A stretch of 64,000 nt of DNA from Icerya purchasi (Eukaryota > Arthropoda > Insecta > Hemiptera > Monophlebidae): contig CM077115.1 of the NCBI GenBank assembly GCA_039619475.1, positions 396,958,557 through 397,022,556 on the forward strand, given 5' to 3'. The notes under the pieces were generated by a model. That model was not told the origin of the DNA and searched no databases. It worked only from the letters and a program-made list of their open reading frames with translations. This document shows positions 59,154-64,000 of this stretch, piece after piece. A program made the position numbers and the translations under genes. Position 1 is the first letter of the stretch, and each line of letters begins with the position of its first letter.

Positions 59154-62100
59154 ATCATTGCAAGCCTTGCGAAAGACGTCTTAGAAAAGCGCTTAATGTA
59201 AAAAAAATAGTTGATCGCCTGTTTATTATAAAACACCGGAAGTGCTCTCTTTGCTATAATGATCAGCCGAAAAAGAAGAAGAATTTTCATTTGTCAGATG
59301 TTAGCAAACGCGATCAGTTCTAACATCGCGTTGTAGTGCTTCATAGGGCAACTTTGGAGTTTTGCGTTGGATAAAATTTACACTGTTTGTCACCCGCCAA
59401 AAAAACAAACAACAAAACAAAAAGGGTCTTAAAAACAAAGAACAAAACCACTCAGTAGTCGGTAAATCTAATACTTAATTATTTCGGCGTCACTTGCAGA
59501 ATCCCTCCCACTCACTCTATTATAATTTAATCGGAAGGAGAATGTTTGTTTATGAATGGAATTAACGAAGTCAGCGCTCGATCGAACACGTTTTTTCCGT
59601 TTGATTGAAAAAACGTCCGACTAAACACAGCTACTATCTTTCATCACGTTGGAGACGCTTATATTCTACATCTGGCTTTTATTTCGTACACTTTTCTCGT
59701 TTTTTTTTTCGCTTCTGCTTCGAATTAACTTCGGCACGACAGCAACCGGTTGCCCAACTAGTGCAGCGACCGAAAACCCCCTCGAAAGCACCGGCAACCG
59801 AATCAGAAAAACCGCCTGGAAACACATGAAGTTAGAAGAAGAAAAAAAGGAAAAAGGAGCACTCTGTTCGTTTTCGGTGCAACTAGTTTCGTTTTGTTTT
59901 CTGAATATGTAATTACATTATTTACAAGCCGGATGCGACAGGGCGTATTTCGGTGCTCCTATTTTTTTCCTTCTTTCTTACTAGGCTGCGCTCATGCGAG
60001 TCTTTTGAAGGCGGAGGCAATTACGACGGATGATGTGTCATTTCGGCATGTGGAAGCGATGAGACGATATTTCGAATTTTGTATTGTTATTGTTCAAGGT
60101 ACCGTGTAGACGGAATTTTTACAATTTCGCAGATGACGATGATGATGATGATCGCGACGAAGATGACAATAATAATGATAATGATCACCGCGGTAGCAGT
60201 TACCGAAATTTTTTTTTTTTTTTTTTTTTCTATTTTCATTTCTTTCCTGCCCGCTTATTCTAATTTTCGGACGATTTCTCGACTTTTTTCGCCGTCTAAT
60301 GGACACGCGCGCCTGCGCGCACATATACACACACACACAATGCAGAGAGGCCCTTCTTCGCTGCTGAGTTGTTCGCGGAGTCCATTTTAATTTCCGCTGC
60401 TTAGAGAGAGAATCGTTACGATAGGATTATTACTTGTCACAAATTACGTCGGTGCGCTTGCACTGCTAGCTCTCGTATATTCCGCGGCAGTCATGATGTC
60501 ACGAAGCAACTTCGCTCTCCACCGATTATTGTGTATGCGTCTGTGTACGTGCGACAAGGCGATTAATTTAATCACGGCGTATTTTTAAAGTAATTACGCG
60601 TTTCGTCATAATTTCGAATGTAATCGTTCTAATTTGTAATTAAAAACCGCCTAAATACCGAACAAGCCGCGTGAGGCGGTGCTTTTTCGTTGCAGGAGCA
60701 GTGTAACTAATATACCGGTGGGATTCATCCGGGGGAGCCAGAGCTGTCCTTTTTTCAATATCTTTATTAAAGGTACCGCGATGACCACCACACTTCTCAT
60801 TTCAAAGAGCACACCTCTCTCCACCCAGTTCGAGATTGTTACGTTGTGCACGGGAAGCGCTAGAGCGTAATAGAGTTGTTTTTCTAGAAGCGTTATGAGG
60901 GGATTCGGTAGCAGATTGTAGCGCTCTTGGCGACGATTGTTTTAATATTATTTAAGATCACGGCGGGTGATCATAGAGCTCTGTGACGACTGATATGCCA
61001 ATCATCCCATTTCAAAAACTTTTAGTTCTTTTGCATTCAAAAAACATTGCCGCAGCGTTCGCAGCGATAGGTCTTGGTTAATTTTTAAAGACGACGAGAG
61101 TATTGTTAGAATTGGCAGAATTCCGACGTCAATTTCTATCCGTTCTTATCATTAAAATAATTACGGACATAAAACAATTATCGCTTATCAAAAGTCAACT
61201 TCATAAAGTTCGTGCAGTGGAATGGAATAGAAAAGATAATTGTTTGTTAAACTTCTTTTTTATAAAAAATAAAGTTTTTCAAAGAGCAGTAAATTTAACA
61301 AAATCGATGGGGGAAACTTGCGGTAGGTACATGCCATCGCAAAAAAAAAAAAAAATGTTAGAAAAAGAAGTCTCTGTTTTTTTTAATTTTTTTTTTATTA
61401 ATTTTTTTTTTTTGGGGGGGGAGTCGTCAACTAGGGACCTCACTCAGAAACACTACTTGTTTTGTAACGGAAATTCAAAATTAACGAAAAAAAGTATTTA
61501 CATCGGGGGGAATCTTTTTTCTGTTTTTTTCGTCTCGTATCGACTGATTTTCTTTCATGTATAAAATAAAAAAAACATTCGGTAACTGTTCTGATTCCGG
61601 AAAATATTTCGTGAAAATTTTTATTATAGAGAGAAACTTAACGGTAAACTTTAGACATTAAAAAAATTTAAGTATACTTCATATCGCAGATAAACCAATC
61701 GACACGAACCGGTTATAACAACAACGACGACCAGATTATTTCGGTAATGCGTGCAAAACGTTTTAACATTAATTTCCCGAAATTGAAGTATTCGATTTTT
61801 CTATAACAAGGCTATAGGAAGTGAACCTCTCTCTCGCTCTCTCTCGCTCTCTCTTCTGGGTACTTTTAAAACAGGAAAAGTGTATATTTCAAAAAATTTA
61901 TAAAAACGCATTTTCTACGCAAAGAAAACAAAACTAGTTTAATACCATTGTCAAAATTACAATAAACCCTTTTTTTTATTAATTTTTTTCTTTTTTCCGT
62001 ACGGTATTAATTTTTAAGAAGAAATTAAAAATCGTGTTTACCACAAGGTACTGAAACTAGCGCGTTATCTTCCCGATACTACTGTCATTACGTTTTTATG

Positions 62101-64000
62101 ATAAATTATCGTAGCCAACGTTAGAACGCTAAATAATAATATTTTTTTAATTCATTCCTTTTTATCGTTGTATAGCTTTTTCTTATTCGATAAATTTAAA
62201 TCAAATTATTCAAATCGCACACTTTTACGATGTAAAATTCCGATACATTTGTAATACACAGCAGCGCGGCTAACTTGGCCTAACTCTTTAAACGTATACG
62301 CACAACGAATACGCGCAACATACACACTTCATCAACGAGAGTCTATTAGCATGCGAACACATATTATTAAGACCTGCTGATCGTAAAACATCGAATGATA
62401 CACCATCGCTCGTATTCCGGCTTCGGCTGTCTCTTTCATTTTATGTTCAGGTCATTGGACTAAACGGAAGGAGGGAATGTTTAAATGTTCTCGAATAATT
62501 TCCAGTGAAGCTGATTTTTGAGTGCCGTCTGTAAGGTAAAAAGATCTTACAAAATAAATTATGCGATAAACAAAGTTCAAAAAATAAGAGCTAATTAAAT
62601 AAGAACGCGAGCTGCTCGAAGTTGCAGAAGAATATAAAAAAGATCGAATTTTTTCTTATCATCGGTTATCTAGAGGCAGCCGTGCCTTGTCGCTGGATGT
62701 TGGAGCGACTTTTTTCCGACAATTGTTTCCTTCCGGATAACATCGCGTCGGTGTAGCAATCCACTTTTTCTCTTTATGACACATTCTCCTTGTTGGTTTT
62801 TCCCATTATTACTGCGCAACAATGTTGTAAGTGCCGGCATAGTGGATTATATTCTTATTTTCAATATTCTGCTAATTAATTTTTGTGTGTTTTTTTTTCT
62901 TTTTTTTGTTCCATTTCCGTCATATAAAAGTTAATTTTAATTAAAATTACCGAAAATGTAATAATTGGCCGGAGTTGTTTTTGTCCAAAATACCTTTTTA
63001 CAACTTCCAAAAAACTCTTCCGAAGATAACGACGCAAACTGACTTTAATTTTTACTCGCGAGGACGTTTTCACCTTCTGCTGCCTACTACTATTATGCGG
63101 TGTTATTGACGTTCGTCGAACTACAACATTCCCCTTATTCGGCGGACGAAATTGTTTTTAATTACGTATTTACGACAGCGGCAATCCCGTTGACGATAAT
63201 TATGTAGCGTCGCTAACTACATCGTATTTTTATGATTATAAAAAAAAAAAAGAAAAAGGAAAAAAAAGCATTTTACGCTTGCTTGGCGATCTGCGAGACT
63301 TGGCTAGTGTTCCGTTTAATATCTACAATAATGCATTAAATTTATTACTTTCCGGCTATTGCAATTGAAAACAATTAATAAATCTTCAATTAAACATTTA
63401 CAATTTACACGGGGTGCGGATATAAAGTTTTTTCCTCTCTCTTAAAAGGTTTTATTCTTTCAAGTCCGCATTTTCCGTATTGTTAGTTTCTTTCTCGCGG
63501 TTTTTTCTGAATTTTTTTATTGCTCGTGCCTTTCTGGTTTATTGTTTACTCGTCCTTGTTGGAGAATTTTCAGATGCTTTTTATTCCTAAGTAATTTTTA
63601 CTATTCAAGTTTGCCATTTTGCATTCTGTTAGTTTTTAGTTTACTTCTGATGACGGTTACAAGCTTTCTCCGGATTAAATATTTTAAGATTAATTCTTTA
63701 AACACGATATTTGAAATTGTTTTTCAAGAAATCTTCTAAATACGCGTTATAAAGTATAATCTTTTATCCCTTTTCGGAAAAACTCTCTTTAGATATTTTA
63801 CAAGACGACTACTTCTCTCTAGTTGATCGGTTTTCTTCGTAATGGTTAAAAATTGCGCATGAAGAGTTCCATCTCTATTTTTATTTTTATTTTCTTCCCT
63901 GCGCAATAAGAAAAATTTATATTCTTTTGAATGCAAAGTACACCTCTTTTTGTGTATTCTAAAAGTACACTGAATATATTATAAAATCCTAATTATGAAG
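59154..64000. other. noncoding DNA, no gene recognised
   Basis: Contains a GAT/GAC-rich tract at about 60132-60186, a T20 run at about 60209-60229 and a (CT)n at about 61829-61853. The 153-codon frame at 61103-61564 crosses A and T runs and has no family motif. A (GAT)n translation would be acidic but is explained by the repeat. Confidence 0.5.

Noticed and set aside
60132..60186. Acidic Asp/Asn-rich possible exon
   Set aside because: The reading is produced by a GAT/GAC/AAT trinucleotide repeat with weak flanking splice signals.
61103..61564. 153-codon plus-strand frame
   Set aside because: It crosses A13 and several T runs, giving Lys and Phe blocks, with no family motif.

Overview
This window is eukaryotic nuclear DNA, most likely from an arthropod and probably an insect. 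It is AT-rich and full of stop codons in all frames. It carries many (AT)n, (TTA)n, (CTT)n and homopolymer tracts. The only unmistakable proteins are remains of non-LTR retrotransposons of types common in insects. CpG dinucleotides look common throughout, so there is no obvious methylation-driven depletion. I cannot name the species. No bacterial gene structure, tRNA, rRNA or CRISPR was found.

Layout. 1-8.8 kb is noncoding with a C8-TA-C8-G9 palindrome (3169-3195), a (TTA)n tract and a compact 87-nt hairpin (5677-5763) resembling a microRNA precursor or a very small snap-back MITE. 8.8-9.54 kb holds a 234-bp foldback element with about 91-bp nearly identical arms. It directly abuts the (CTT)n tail of a broken RTE-type LINE fragment on the minus strand. 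9.5-30.9 kb is mostly unique noncoding DNA with a small terminal-inverted-repeat element (11873-12056), many microsatellites, a degenerate LINE C-terminus (about 22.1-22.36 kb, plus strand) and two short exon-like stretches (19923-20097, 23722-23793). 30917-33895 is the clearest feature: a 5'-truncated, poly-A-tailed LINE on the minus strand. Its reverse transcriptase and RNase H lie in one frame interrupted by a single TGA. 33.9-64 kb is again noncoding, with a probable LINE 3' scrap (35.04-35.18 kb), nested direct repeats (46.68-47.34 kb), GC-richer islands (about 51.6-52.9 and 55.85-57.2 kb) and a possible nonautonomous DNA transposon with G-run ends (58.7-59.15 kb).

Interpretation. I see no complete host gene. 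The window looks like an intergenic desert or a very large intron colonised by LINEs and short inverted-repeat elements. Several microsatellites sit exactly where a LINE 3' tail should be, so part of the simple-sequence content is probably retrotransposon-derived. The best leads are the near-intact LINE copy, the two hairpin elements and the candidate exon at 23.7 kb. That exon resembles the start of a thrombospondin-N-terminal-like domain of a fibrillar collagen. None amounts to a demonstrated new system.
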